Below are positions 11,780-20,829 of a stretch of DNA of 64,000 bases, piece after piece (the stretch's first letter is position 1; the number at the start of each line of letters is the position of its first letter). The stretch lies in assembly GCA_025359785.1 (NCBI GenBank), contig JANYET010000026.1, positions 143,767 through 207,766 of the forward strand, read 5' to 3'. The notes under the pieces are model-generated. The model was not told the DNA's origin, searched no databases, and saw nothing but the letters and a program-made list of their open reading frames with translations. Source of the DNA: Alphaproteobacteria bacterium. GTDB taxonomy: Bacteria; Pseudomonadota; Alphaproteobacteria; Caulobacterales; Caulobacteraceae. Made by a program: the position numbers and the translations under genes.

Positions 11780-12928
11780 ATGAGTCGGGCGCCCTTCTCC
11801 TTCTATGAGTTCTTCGCCGGCGGCGGCATGGCGCGGCTGGGTCTGGGCGCGGCCTGGGACTGCACGTTCGCCAACGACTTCGACGCCGTGAAGGCTGCCG
11901 CCTATCGGGCGAATTTTCCGCAACAGCCGGGCGCCGCCGCCGAGCATTTCCACGAAGGCGACGTCTGGAAGCTCAATACTGGCGATCTGCCGGGCCGGGC
12001 CGACCTCGCCTGGGCGTCGAGCCCCTGCCAGGATTTCAGCCTGGCCGGCGCGCGGGCCGGGCTGGCGGGCGGGCGATCCTCGGCCTTCTTCGGCTTCTGG
12101 CGGCTGATCGAGGGCCTGGCGGCGGAGGGGCGCGCGCCCCGCGCCATCGTCATCGAAAACGTCAGCGGCCTGTTGACCTCTCACGGCGGGCGGGATTTCG
12201 CGGCGCTGGGCGCGGCGCTGGCCGCCCAGGGCTACAGCTTCGGCGCCCTGGAAATCGACGCCGCGGGGTTTCTGCCGCAGTCGCGGCCGAGGGTCTTCGT
12301 GATTGGCACGCGTGAGCCCGCGCCGGCCGACCTTATCGGGACCAGCCCGTTCCACACCCGCGCGGTGAAGGCCGCCCACGCCGCGCTGCCGTCGGTGCTG
12401 GCGGAGCGCTGGATCTGGTGGCGGGCCGCCGCGCCGGCGCCGCGCAACACCGACCTCGCCGCCCTGCTGGAGCCGGACGCCGCCGTCGCCTGGCATTCGC
12501 CGGAACGGACGGCGCGGTGGCTCGACCTGATGGCGCCGCTGCATCGCGCGCGGCTGGCGGCGATCGGCGATCGGGCAGACCGCTCGGTGGGCGCCGTCTA
12601 TCGCCGGATGCGCCTGGAAGACGGCCGCAAGGTGCAGCGCGCGGAAGTCCGCTTCGACGGCGTCGCCGGATGCCTGCGCACCCCGCGCGGTGGCTCCTCG
12701 CGCCAGGTGATCGTGGTGGTGGAGGCCGGTCAGGTGCGAACCCGACTGCTCACCGCCCGCGAGGCCGCGCGGCTGATGGGCCTGCCGGAGGGCTACCGCC
12801 TGCCAAAGGCCGCGACCTCGGCCCTGCACGTGACCGGCGACGGCGTGGCCGTGCCGGTGGTCCGATGGCTGGGCCAGCAGATCCTGGAGCCGCTGCTCGC
12901 CGCCGCCGCGGCGATGGCCGCCGAATAG
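11780..12928 (+). CDS. DNA (cytosine-5-)-methyltransferase
   Basis: FYEFFAGGGMARLGLG (motif I), SSPCQDFSLAGARAGL (motif IV), AIVIENVSGLL (motif VI), C-terminal LTAREAARLMGLPEGY (motif IX/X region). Confidence 0.92.
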   Translation: MSRAPFSFYEFFAGGGMARLGLGAAWDCTFANDFDAVKAAAYRANFPQQPGAAAEHFHEGDVWKLNTGDLPGRADLAWASSPCQDFSLAGARAGLAGGRSSAFFGFWRLIEGLAAEGRAPRAIVIENVSGLLTSHGGRDFAALGAALAAQGYSFGALEIDAAGFLPQSRPRVFVIGTREPAPADLIGTSPFHTRAVKAAHAALPSVLAERWIWWRAAAPAPRNTDLAALLEPDAAVAWHSPERTARWLDLMAPLHRARLAAIGDRADRSVGAVYRRMRLEDGRKVQRAEVRFDGVAGCLRTPRGGSSRQVIVVVEAGQVRTRLLTAREAARLMGLPEGYRLPKAATSALHVTGDGVAVPVVRWLGQQILEPLLAAAAAMAAE

Positions 12929-13005
12929 CGGCCCCTTCCAATCCTTCCCGGAAGTCTTAGGTTCGCGAAAGCTCCTGGCAGCCCTTCTCGCGAAAGACCG
13001 TTCCC

Positions 13006-13998
13006 ATGGCCGACGCCACCCCCGACAAGCTCTACGACGCCGCCCGCTATCACCGCGCCGGACGGGGCAAGATTTTCGACTCGATCCTCGACACCATCGG
13101 CGACACCCCGCTGGTGCGCCTGCCGCGCCTGACCGCGGCGCTGAAGCCCAAGGGCGAGGTGGTCGCCAAGCTGGAGTTCTTCAACCCGATCTCCTCGGTC
13201 AAGGACCGCATCGGCGTGGCCATGGTGGAGTATCTGGAGGCCAAGGGCGTGCTGAAGCCCGGCGGCATGATCGTCGAGCCGACCAGCGGCAACACCGGCA
13301 TCGCGCTGGCCTTCGTGGCCGCCGCCAAGGGCTATCGTCTGACCCTGGTCATGCCGGAAAGCATGTCCATGGAGCGGCGCAAGATGTTGCTGATCCTGGG
13401 TGCGAAACTGGAACTCACGCCCGCCGAGCGCGGCATGGCCGGGGCCGTGGCCCGGGCCCGCGAGATCGTCGAGGCGACACCCGGCGCGGTGATGCCCCAG
13501 CAGTTCGACAATGTCGCCAACCCGCTGATCCACCGGGTCTCGACGGCGCAGGAGATCTGGAACGACACCGAGGGCCGCGTTGACGCCGTCATCTCCGGTG
13601 TGGGGACCGGCGGCACCATCACCGGCATCGGCCAGGTGCTGAAGGCCCGCAAGCCCTCGGTCCGGATGATCGCGGTCGAGCCAGAGGGCTCGCCGATCCT
13701 GTCGGGCGGCGCGCCGGGGCCGCACAAGATCCAGGGCATCGGCGCGGGCTTCGTCCCCTCGATCCTCGACCGCCAGATCATCGACGAGGTGGTGCAGGTC
13801 TCCAACGACGACAGCTTCGCCATGGCTAGGCGCGTGGCCGCCGAGGAAGGCATCCCGGTCGGCATCTCGTCGGGCGCGGCGCTGACCGCCGCCTTCGACG
13901 TCGCCGGTCGCGACGACATGGCCGGCAAGCTGATCGTCGCGATCATCCCGAGCTTCGCCGAGCGCTACGTCTCCACCGCGTTGTTCGAAGGGCTCTGA
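13006..13998 (+). CDS. cysK: Cysteine synthase A (O-acetylserine sulfhydrylase)
   Basis: DTPLVRLPRL, FFNPISSVKDRIG (PLP Lys), EPTSGNTGIALAFVAA, SGVGTGGTITGIGQVLK. Confidence 0.95.
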   Translation: MADATPDKLYDAARYHRAGRGKIFDSILDTIGDTPLVRLPRLTAALKPKGEVVAKLEFFNPISSVKDRIGVAMVEYLEAKGVLKPGGMIVEPTSGNTGIALAFVAAAKGYRLTLVMPESMSMERRKMLLILGAKLELTPAERGMAGAVARAREIVEATPGAVMPQQFDNVANPLIHRVSTAQEIWNDTEGRVDAVISGVGTGGTITGIGQVLKARKPSVRMIAVEPEGSPILSGGAPGPHKIQGIGAGFVPSILDRQIIDEVVQVSNDDSFAMARRVAAEEGIPVGISSGAALTAAFDVAGRDDMAGKLIVAIIPSFAERYVSTALFEGL

Positions 13999-14008
13999 CC
14001 GGAACCGG

Positions 14009-14419
14009 TCATCCCACGCTCGCCTCGATCCGGTCGATGTCGGCGTCGGACAGGCCCATGTGGTGGCCGATCTCGTGGACCAGGACGTGGGTGACCAGCT
14101 CCTCCAGCGTGATCTCGCCGTGCTCGCACCATTCGTCGAGGATCGGGCGGCGGTAGAGGAAGATCATCGAGGGGCCCGGCGCGGGTCCGCCCGCGTCGCG
14201 GTGGCCGATGTCGACGCCCTGATAGAGCCCGGTCAGGCCGAACGGGTCCTCGATCCCGAGTTCGTCCAGCACCTCGTCGGACGGGAAATCGTCGACCCGG
14301 AAGACCACGTCGCCGGCCAGCTTGCGGAACCCCGCCGGCAGGGCCTGGAACGCCGCCGCGGCCAGCGCCGCCAGGTCGTCGAGCGATGGCGCCTTGCCGA
14401 ACGATACGGTCTCACTCAT
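14009..14419 (-). CDS. Minimal zincin-like metallopeptidase family protein
   Basis: HVLVHEIGHHMGLSD HExxH motif in a ~136-aa protein, with IFLYRRPILDEW. Confidence 0.8.
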   Translation of the reverse strand: MSETVSFGKAPSLDDLAALAAAAFQALPAGFRKLAGDVVFRVDDFPSDEVLDELGIEDPFGLTGLYQGVDIGHRDAGGPAPGPSMIFLYRRPILDEWCEHGEITLEELVTHVLVHEIGHHMGLSDADIDRIEASVG

Positions 14420-14960
14420 CGGGCATGACGATATGCGGCGCGTCCGGCGGGCGGACCTCGAACAGGCCGATGTCCAGCGCCTGCTGCGGCGCGATGGGGC
14501 GCAGCGGCTGGCGGGCCATGGCGCGCAGGGTCTCGCTGTCCGGCGCCTCGCTGTCGAGAGTCGGGCGCGCGCGCCGCGCCTTGCGGGCCTGCGGCGTTTC
14601 CAGCGGCCGCGCGGCGGTGGCGATGCGCCAGTAGGAGACCATCAGCCGCCAGGCGGTTCGCGGCGGCGACGGCGGGACCGCGGGCCAGCGCCGGCCGCCT
14701 TCGAAGGTGGGCTGCACCCGGAGCGGCGCCTGGCCGGGCAGGATCTGTTCGGCGAGCCGCGCCCAGGCCTCGCCGACCGGTCCGGCATAGGCCTCCAGCG
14801 CCGCCTCGCGCGTCGCGAAGGCCGGTCCGGTGGGTTCGCTGGTGAAGATCACCGCCTGGTCGGCGACGCCCTGCGCCTCGCGCGCCCGCGCCGCCCGGCC
14901 CAGGGGGCCCGCCAGCGCCAGCTCGGCGTTCGCCGCCACGGGATAGAGGATTGCCGTCAT
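14412..14960 (-). CDS. Conserved hypothetical protein
   Basis: ORF overlapping the metallopeptidase gene start by 8 bp; consistent GC3 codon bias. Confidence 0.6.
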   Translation of the reverse strand: MTAILYPVAANAELALAGPLGRAARAREAQGVADQAVIFTSEPTGPAFATREAALEAYAGPVGEAWARLAEQILPGQAPLRVQPTFEGGRRWPAVPPSPPRTAWRLMVSYWRIATAARPLETPQARKARRARPTLDSEAPDSETLRAMARQPLRPIAPQQALDIGLFEVRPPDAPHIVMPDE

Positions 14961-15076
14961 CGTTCCGATCATGCCGGGTTTCAGGTTAGCATTTCAAACG
15001 CGGCGCGGATGCGGCGAGGTCCGCCGCGGCTTACTGTGCCAGTCAGGTGATTCGCCGGAGCGGGACCGAAGCCGGG

Positions 15077-17410
15077 ATGACCTCCCACCAACTGATCCTT
15101 GCAGCGGCGGCGGGCGCGGTCAGCCTGGCGATCTGCGCGGTGCTCTGGGCGCTGGCCCAGCGACGCCAGGCGCAGGACCGCGTGGACGCCTATGCCACCC
15201 GCCTGGTGCTCATCGAGGCCCGCGCCGACGCCGCCCAGGCCTCGGCCGAGGCCTTCGATTCCGCGCTGCTGGCGGTGGAGGACGGCCGCGCCCTGCTGGC
15301 CTCGGGCGAGGAAGCCCTGGCGGCCTGCGCCGCGGCCCTGGGCCTGTCCGAACCCGACCCGCAGGGTGTCGTCAACGCCCTGATGCGCGCCGATCCCGAT
15401 CACGCACGGCGCCTGCGCGCGCTGTTCGAGCGTGGCGAGGCCTGCGCCTTCGAGGTGCAGGGCCCGGCTGGGGCTGGCGGCCTGGTGGCCGTGGAGGGCC
15501 GCGCGGCCGGCGCGCTGGCCTGGCTCAGGCTCTCGGCGGCGGTGGGCGAGGAGGCGGGCCTGCCCACGGCGCCGCGCTTCGCCGCCCTGCTCAACGCGCG
15601 CGCCACGCCGGCCTGGATCGCCGCGGCGGACGGCTCGCCCGTCTGGGTCAACGCCGCCTGGCTGAAGGCGGTCGATGCGGCGAGCCTGGACGAGGCCGCC
15701 ACGCGCGGCGTCGCCTTCGACCGGTCCGCCGACGCCCTGGCCAGCGAGGCCGCCAACCTCGGACAGCGGCGCGAGGCTCTCCTGTGGGCCACCGTCGCCG
15801 GCAAGCGCCGCGCCTTCCACATCACCGCCCAGCCGCTGGACGGCGGCGGCGTCGGCGTCTGGACCGACGACGTCAGCGAACAGGAGAGCCTGCGCGAGCT
15901 GCTGCAACGCAATGTCGCGGCCCATGACGAGACGCTCAACCACATCGCCGAGGCCGTCGCGGTCTTCGACAAGTCCAAGAAGCTGATGTTCCACAACACC
16001 GCCTTCGCCGACCTCTGGGGCCTGGAACCAGCCTGGCTGGCCGAACAGCCCAGCCACTCCGAGGTGCTGGACCGCCTGCGCCAGCGGCGGCGGCTGCCGG
16101 AGACGGCGGACTACGGCAAGTGGAAGGCCGCCGAGCTCGACCGCTACGAACAGTTGGCCGGCGGGCCGGACGAGATGTGGAGCCTGCCGGACGGGCGCAC
16201 CCTGAAGGTGGTCCGCCAGCCGCACCCGATGGGCGGCATCCTGCTGCTCTATTCCGACATCACCGACGAGCTGAAGCTGACCAGTCAGTACAACGCCTTG
16301 ATCCAGGTGCAGCAGGCGACGCTCGACAAGCTCTCCGACGCCGTCACCGTGTTCGGCTCCGACGGCCGCCTGCGGCTGCACAACGAGAGCTTCGCGCGGT
16401 TCTGGAACGTCACGCCGGAACGGGTGGAGGCGGCCGGCGACTTCGAGGGCGTCGTCGAGCTCTGCATCCCCAAGCTGCACGACAAGACCTTCTGGGCCGA
16501 GCTGAAGGGCCGCGTCGCCGATCCCGACCCGCAGGCCAGGGCCCCCACGACCGGCGAGGTGAAAACCTCCGACAGCCGCATCGTGGTCTATCAGTCCCGG
16601 CCCCTGCCGGACGGCGCGACCCTGATCGCGTTCACCGACGTCACCGACGCGCGCAAGCTCGAGGGCGCGCTGGCCGCCAAGGAACAGGCCCTGGCCGACG
16701 CCGAGCGGCTGAAGCGGGATTTCGTCGGCAACGTCTCCTACGAACTGCGCACCCCGCTGACCACGATCATCGGCTATTCGGAACTGCTGGAGCGCTCCGG
16801 CGAGGCGCTGTCGGAGCGTGGCCGGTCCCATGCCGCGGCCGTCAAGTCCGCCGCCACCCAGCTGGCCCGGTCGATCGACGACGTGCTCGACATGGCCCAG
16901 ATCGACGCCGACGAGATGGCGCTCGACCTGGAGGACGTGCGCGTCGCCGACCTGCTCGCCGCCCAGGCCGAGCGTTGGGCCGAGGTCGCCCAGGCGGCCA
17001 ATGTCGCGCTGGTGGTCGAGGTCGCCCCGGACATCGGCCTGATCCGCGGCGACGCCCGCCGGCTGGGCCAGATCCTGGAACATCTGGTGGAAAACGCGCT
17101 CGGCCAGACGCCGGCCGACGGCGTGGTGACCATCGGGGCCAAGAAGGCGCTGGGAGAAATCCAGCTGCGGGTCTCCGACACCGGCCGGGGCATCCCGTTC
17201 CACGTCCAGGCGCATATCTTCGACCGCTTCATCGGCCGCGAGCGCGGCGGGCCGGGCCTCGGCCTGGCCCTGGTCAAGGCGCTGACCGAGCTGCACGGCG
17301 GCTGGGTGGCCCTGGAAAGCGAGCCCGGGGCCGGCGCTGCGTTCACCTGCCACCTGCCCGAGGAAGCGCAAGGCTCCGCCGCCCAGCCCGAGCTGGGGCT
17401 GCGGGGCTGA
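15077..17410 (+). CDS. divL: DivL-like PAS histidine (pseudo)kinase homologue
   Basis: N-terminal TM helix, PAS regions, KRDFVGNVSYELRTPLTTIIGYSELLERSG (Tyr replacing the phospho-acceptor His), N-box LVENALGQTP, DTGRGIP, GGPGLGLALVKAL; Tyr is residue 555 from this ATG. Confidence 0.9.
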   Translation: MTSHQLILAAAAGAVSLAICAVLWALAQRRQAQDRVDAYATRLVLIEARADAAQASAEAFDSALLAVEDGRALLASGEEALAACAAALGLSEPDPQGVVNALMRADPDHARRLRALFERGEACAFEVQGPAGAGGLVAVEGRAAGALAWLRLSAAVGEEAGLPTAPRFAALLNARATPAWIAAADGSPVWVNAAWLKAVDAASLDEAATRGVAFDRSADALASEAANLGQRREALLWATVAGKRRAFHITAQPLDGGGVGVWTDDVSEQESLRELLQRNVAAHDETLNHIAEAVAVFDKSKKLMFHNTAFADLWGLEPAWLAEQPSHSEVLDRLRQRRRLPETADYGKWKAAELDRYEQLAGGPDEMWSLPDGRTLKVVRQPHPMGGILLLYSDITDELKLTSQYNALIQVQQATLDKLSDAVTVFGSDGRLRLHNESFARFWNVTPERVEAAGDFEGVVELCIPKLHDKTFWAELKGRVADPDPQARAPTTGEVKTSDSRIVVYQSRPLPDGATLIAFTDVTDARKLEGALAAKEQALADAERLKRDFVGNVSYELRTPLTTIIGYSELLERSGEALSERGRSHAAAVKSAATQLARSIDDVLDMAQIDADEMALDLEDVRVADLLAAQAERWAEVAQAANVALVVEVAPDIGLIRGDARRLGQILEHLVENALGQTPADGVVTIGAKKALGEIQLRVSDTGRGIPFHVQAHIFDRFIGRERGGPGLGLALVKALTELHGGWVALESEPGAGAAFTCHLPEEAQGSAAQPELGLRG

Positions 17411-17413
17411 GCC

Positions 17414-18835
17414 ATGGCCGAAATCGCCCCATGGCCGGCCGACCTCGACGCGATCTACGCGGCCTACGCCGAGCGCGTCCACGCGCCGGGTGTCGTCGCG
17501 GGCGTGGTGCGCGACGGCGGCCTGGCCCACCTGTTCACCCACGGCGTCGCCGATCTGGAGTCTGGCGCGCCGGTCACCGCCGACACCGGCTTCCGCATCG
17601 CCTCGATGACCAAGAACATCACGGCGCTGACCATCCTGATGCTGCGCGACGAGGGCCTGATCTCCCTGGAGGCGCCGGCCTCGGCCTATGTGCCAGAGCT
17701 CGCCGCCCTGCCGCGGCCCACCGCCGACAGCCCGGCGATCACCATCCGCGACCTGCTCAGCCACACCGAAGGCTTCGTCACCGACGACCCCTGGGCCGAC
17801 CGCGCCATGCGCATGACGCCGGACGAATTCTCGGCCTTCCTGCGCGACGGCGGCCTGTCCGTCCGCGCGCCGGGCGTGGCCTTCGAATATTCCAACCTCG
17901 GCTACGGCATCCTCGGCCGGGCGATCAGCAACCTCTGCGGCAAGCCGTTCCAGCGCGCGATCGGCGAGCGGATCCTTGAGCCGCTGGGCATGAGCGCCAC
18001 CACCTTCGATCCCGCCGCCGTGCCGGACGCCCGCCGCGCGCGCGGCTACTGGTTCCGCGACGGCGTCCACGGCGAGGAGCCGCCGGAGCCGGATGGCGAG
18101 ATCGGCGCGATGGGCGGCATCGTCACCACGGCGGCAGACTACGCCCGCTACGTGGCCTTCCTGCTGGACGCCTGGCCACCGCGCGACGACGCCGAGACCG
18201 GCCCGGTGCGCCGCGCCACCCGCCGCGAACTGGCGACCTGCCACGCCATGCCGGGCGAGGCGCGCACCCGGGTCGTGGACGGCGCCACGCTGCCGGTCGC
18301 CATCGCCTATGGCTACGGTCTGGCCAGCGCCGCCGACCCACAGCTGGGCCGCGTGCTCGGCCATTCCGGCGGCCTGCCGGGCTTCGGCTCCAACGTGATC
18401 TTCGCGCCCGACGCCGGCGTCGGCCTGTTCGCCTTCGCCAATGTCACCTACGCCAGCCCCGAGCCCACCAACATAGAAGCGGCGAGCCGGCTCCACGCCC
18501 ACGGGCTCTGGCGTCCACGGAACGTGGCGGTCTCCCACGTCCTGCGGGCCGCCGCCGAGGCCGTGGCGAGCGCCTATGCGGCCGGGGACCTGGCCGCCGC
18601 CCAGGCTCACTTCGCCCCGAACCTGCTGGCCGACAGTCCGCTGGCCGCGCGCAACGCCGCGCTGACCGCTCTGAAGGCCCAGGTCGGCGACGGCATCCTC
18701 GACCGCATCGAGGCCCAGCACCGCCTGGCCGGGCGGCTGCGCCTGACCTGCGCGCGCGGCGACGCCGTCTGCGATCTGACACTGACACCCGGCCGCGACC
18801 CGAAAATCCAGGGCCTACGCTTCGCGCCCACCTGA
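17414..18835 (+). CDS. Serine hydrolase, beta-lactamase / class C family
   Basis: GFRIASMTKNITALTIL (SxxK), FEYSNLGYGILGRAI (YxN), GHSGGLPGFGSNV. Confidence 0.88.
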   Translation: MAEIAPWPADLDAIYAAYAERVHAPGVVAGVVRDGGLAHLFTHGVADLESGAPVTADTGFRIASMTKNITALTILMLRDEGLISLEAPASAYVPELAALPRPTADSPAITIRDLLSHTEGFVTDDPWADRAMRMTPDEFSAFLRDGGLSVRAPGVAFEYSNLGYGILGRAISNLCGKPFQRAIGERILEPLGMSATTFDPAAVPDARRARGYWFRDGVHGEEPPEPDGEIGAMGGIVTTAADYARYVAFLLDAWPPRDDAETGPVRRATRRELATCHAMPGEARTRVVDGATLPVAIAYGYGLASAADPQLGRVLGHSGGLPGFGSNVIFAPDAGVGLFAFANVTYASPEPTNIEAASRLHAHGLWRPRNVAVSHVLRAAAEAVASAYAAGDLAAAQAHFAPNLLADSPLAARNAALTALKAQVGDGILDRIEAQHRLAGRLRLTCARGDAVCDLTLTPGRDPKIQGLRFAPT

Positions 18836-18899
18836 GTCCCGGCCTGAGCGAAGGCCTGAGCCCCGGCCGTCCTGCCCGTGCCGTCCTGCCCCTGCCGCC

Positions 18900-19844
18900 T
18901 CAGTCCGATCCCCGCGGCTTGCGCCCACCGTGCAGCTGTCCGAACCGCCGGCGCATCGTGGCGAAGCGCCCCGCGTCGCCCGCCGCCGTCGCGCGCGTCG
19001 CCCTGCCGCCCAGTTCCAGCACCGCGTCCATCATCCGGTCGTCGCGCATCCGCTTGGCCCAGGCCACGTCCACGGCGAAGGCGCGGTCGGCCTTCAGCCA
19101 TTGCCGCAGGTTGGAGATATTCGGCGCGCCCGGCACGGTCATCGCCGCGCTGCGCACCGAGCCGCCGTCCTGGATATGGGCGACGATCGCGGCCAGCAAC
19201 GCCGGCGTCCGCCGCCGGGCCCGCCCCCGCACCCGAAAGCCGCTCCGATGCGCCAGCCGCAGCGCGCCGGCGAACTCCGGGTGGTCGCGGCGCCAGCGGG
19301 CCAGCGCGTCCTTGCCCGGCATGTCGGGGTCGGCCATCACCGCCGGCAGCACCTCGCCGCGCAGGACGCGAAGCACGATCAGGTCGGCGACCGCCTCGTC
19401 ATAGGGCCAACCCTTCTGGCGGCCCCAACCCTTCCGGCGTCCATGGAAACCCCGCGCCGACCACGCCGCCACCTTCAGGGCCGCATCGAAGTCCGGCCGC
19501 TCCCGTCGCCAGCGGTTCAACAACAGCCGCGTTGGCCCGGCCGGCCGTTTCACCAGGTCCTTCAGCGCCCCGCCCAGCCTGACCTTCACCAGCAAGGCCT
19601 CGGCCCGGTCCGCGTCGAACACCGGCCCCGCCGTCGCCGAGACCCGTATCCCCTTGCCCCAGGCCCGCGCGCGCGCCAGCCGCCGCGCGAACTCCGGATC
19701 GGCCTTGCCCCAGCTGTGCAACGTCTGCCGCTTCGGAAACCCTGGCTCCCGATCCAGCCCGCGCAACCCACACCCCGCCTCCAGCCGCGCGATCACCCGG
19801 TCCTGCATCTCGGCGCGCGGATAGGCGAACGGTGGAAAGCGCAT
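18900..19844 (-). CDS. Protein with four tandem helix-turn-helix-like (small-terminase-like) repeats
   Basis: Four ~58-aa units each ending in W-x3-[DR]-x-[EA]-F-x3-[LV]-x2-A: LHSWGKADPEFARRLARA, LNRWRRERPDFDAALKVA, LARWRRDHPEFAGALRLA, LRQWLKADRAFAVDVAWA. Confidence 0.6.
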   Translation of the reverse strand: MRFPPFAYPRAEMQDRVIARLEAGCGLRGLDREPGFPKRQTLHSWGKADPEFARRLARARAWGKGIRVSATAGPVFDADRAEALLVKVRLGGALKDLVKRPAGPTRLLLNRWRRERPDFDAALKVAAWSARGFHGRRKGWGRQKGWPYDEAVADLIVLRVLRGEVLPAVMADPDMPGKDALARWRRDHPEFAGALRLAHRSGFRVRGRARRRTPALLAAIVAHIQDGGSVRSAAMTVPGAPNISNLRQWLKADRAFAVDVAWAKRMRDDRMMDAVLELGGRATRATAAGDAGRFATMRRRFGQLHGGRKPRGSD

Positions 19845-19962
19845 CGCAGGATTGTACCGCCTTGACAGCAAAAGAACAAATAAAGAACATACGGTCTTGC
19901 GGCTCACGGCCAAATGTAAGGACTAACTTGACATACCGTAAGCTGATACCTTACATTCTTCC
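19845..19962. promoter_or_regulatory. Divergent promoter/operator region of higBA and the repeat protein
   Basis: Perfect 9-bp inverted repeat aatgtaagg (19913-19921) / ccttacatt (19949-19957); ttgaca at 19928-19933; minus-strand TACAAT (19851-19856) just before the 19844 start. Confidence 0.5.
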
Positions 19963-20241
19963 ATGATCCGGTCGTTCCGAAACAAAGGACTGGAGCGGTT
20001 CGCGACGACGGGAGACCCATCGCGCCTGAGTGTGCCGAACGCCGCTCGCGTGCGGCGCATCCTGGGCGCCCTCGATGTCGCCGGGACGCCGCAGCAGATG
20101 AATGTGCCGGGTTGGCGCTTCCATGCGCTGCAGGGTCAGGCCAAGGGCCGCTTCGCTGTCGATGCGAGCGGCAATTGGCGGATCACCTTCGGGTGGGACG
20201 AACACGACGCGATCGACGTCGATCTGGAAGACTATCACTGA
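19963..20241 (+). CDS. higB: HigB-type (RelE/ParE superfamily) toxin
   Basis: IRSFRNKGLERFATTGDPSRL..NAARVRRILGALDVAGTPQQMNVPGWRFHALQGQAKGRFAVDASGNWRITFGWDEHDAIDVDLEDYH. Confidence 0.9.
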   Translation: MIRSFRNKGLERFATTGDPSRLSVPNAARVRRILGALDVAGTPQQMNVPGWRFHALQGQAKGRFAVDASGNWRITFGWDEHDAIDVDLEDYH

Positions 20242-20254
20242 GAAAGCCCACCCC

Positions 20255-20566
20255 ATGACCGCCCCCACGCTCTTGACCGGCCTCGCCCCTGTCCATCCGG
20301 GAGAAATCCTCCGTGAAGATGTCCTGCCCGCCCTTGGCAAGTCCAAGGCCGAGATCGCCCGCGTCTTGGGAACCTCGCGCCAGAGCCTCTACGATCTGCT
20401 GGCCGAGAAACAGGGCGTGACGATCCCCATGGCGCTTCGCCTGGGAAAGATGTGCGGCAACGGCGGCCCGTTCTGGTTCGCGCTGCAAACCGCTTACGAC
20501 ATGCGCAAGGCGGAGACCGAACTGGCCGACGCCTTGGCGCGGATTCCAACGCTGACGGCGGCGTAG
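20255..20566 (+). CDS. higA: HigA-type XRE antitoxin
   Basis: VHPGEILREDVLPALGKSKAEIARVLGTSRQSLYDLLAEKQGVTIPMALRLGKMCGNGGPFWFALQTAYD. Confidence 0.92.
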   Translation: MTAPTLLTGLAPVHPGEILREDVLPALGKSKAEIARVLGTSRQSLYDLLAEKQGVTIPMALRLGKMCGNGGPFWFALQTAYDMRKAETELADALARIPTLTAA

Positions 20567-20598
20567 GCACCGCTATTCGCTCGTCAACCGCACTCGCT

Positions 20599-20711
20599 CG
20601 TCATCCCCGGCCTTGTGCCGGGGGTCCAGACGCACCGGCCTGGCAGGCAAATCCCCGACGCCGGCGCGTCTGGATGACCCCCGGGTCGTGACGCTACGCG
20701 ACCCGCCCGAG
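20599..20711. repeat. Dispersed palindromic intergenic element (REP-like)
   Basis: gtcatccccggccttgtgccgggggtccagacgc ... gcgtctggatgacccccgggtcgtgacgctacgcgacccgccc; tccagacgc (20625-20633) pairs with gcgtctgga (20666-20674). Confidence 0.6.
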
Positions 20712-20829
20712 GGCAGGCTTCCAAGCCCAGGCCCCAAGGCTCGCATCATCCATGAGAAATAAGGCGCGGTGGCATCTGGGAGATGCAAACAGCAAACTTG
20801 GTAAGGGCGGCTCTTTGTCTCAGTTCGGC

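Noticed and set aside
14981-18721. 1246-aa minus-strand ORF opposite divL and the serine hydrolase
   Set aside because: Spans two genuine + strand genes; low-complexity G/A/R/Q/V/H composition typical of antisense frames in GC-rich genomes.
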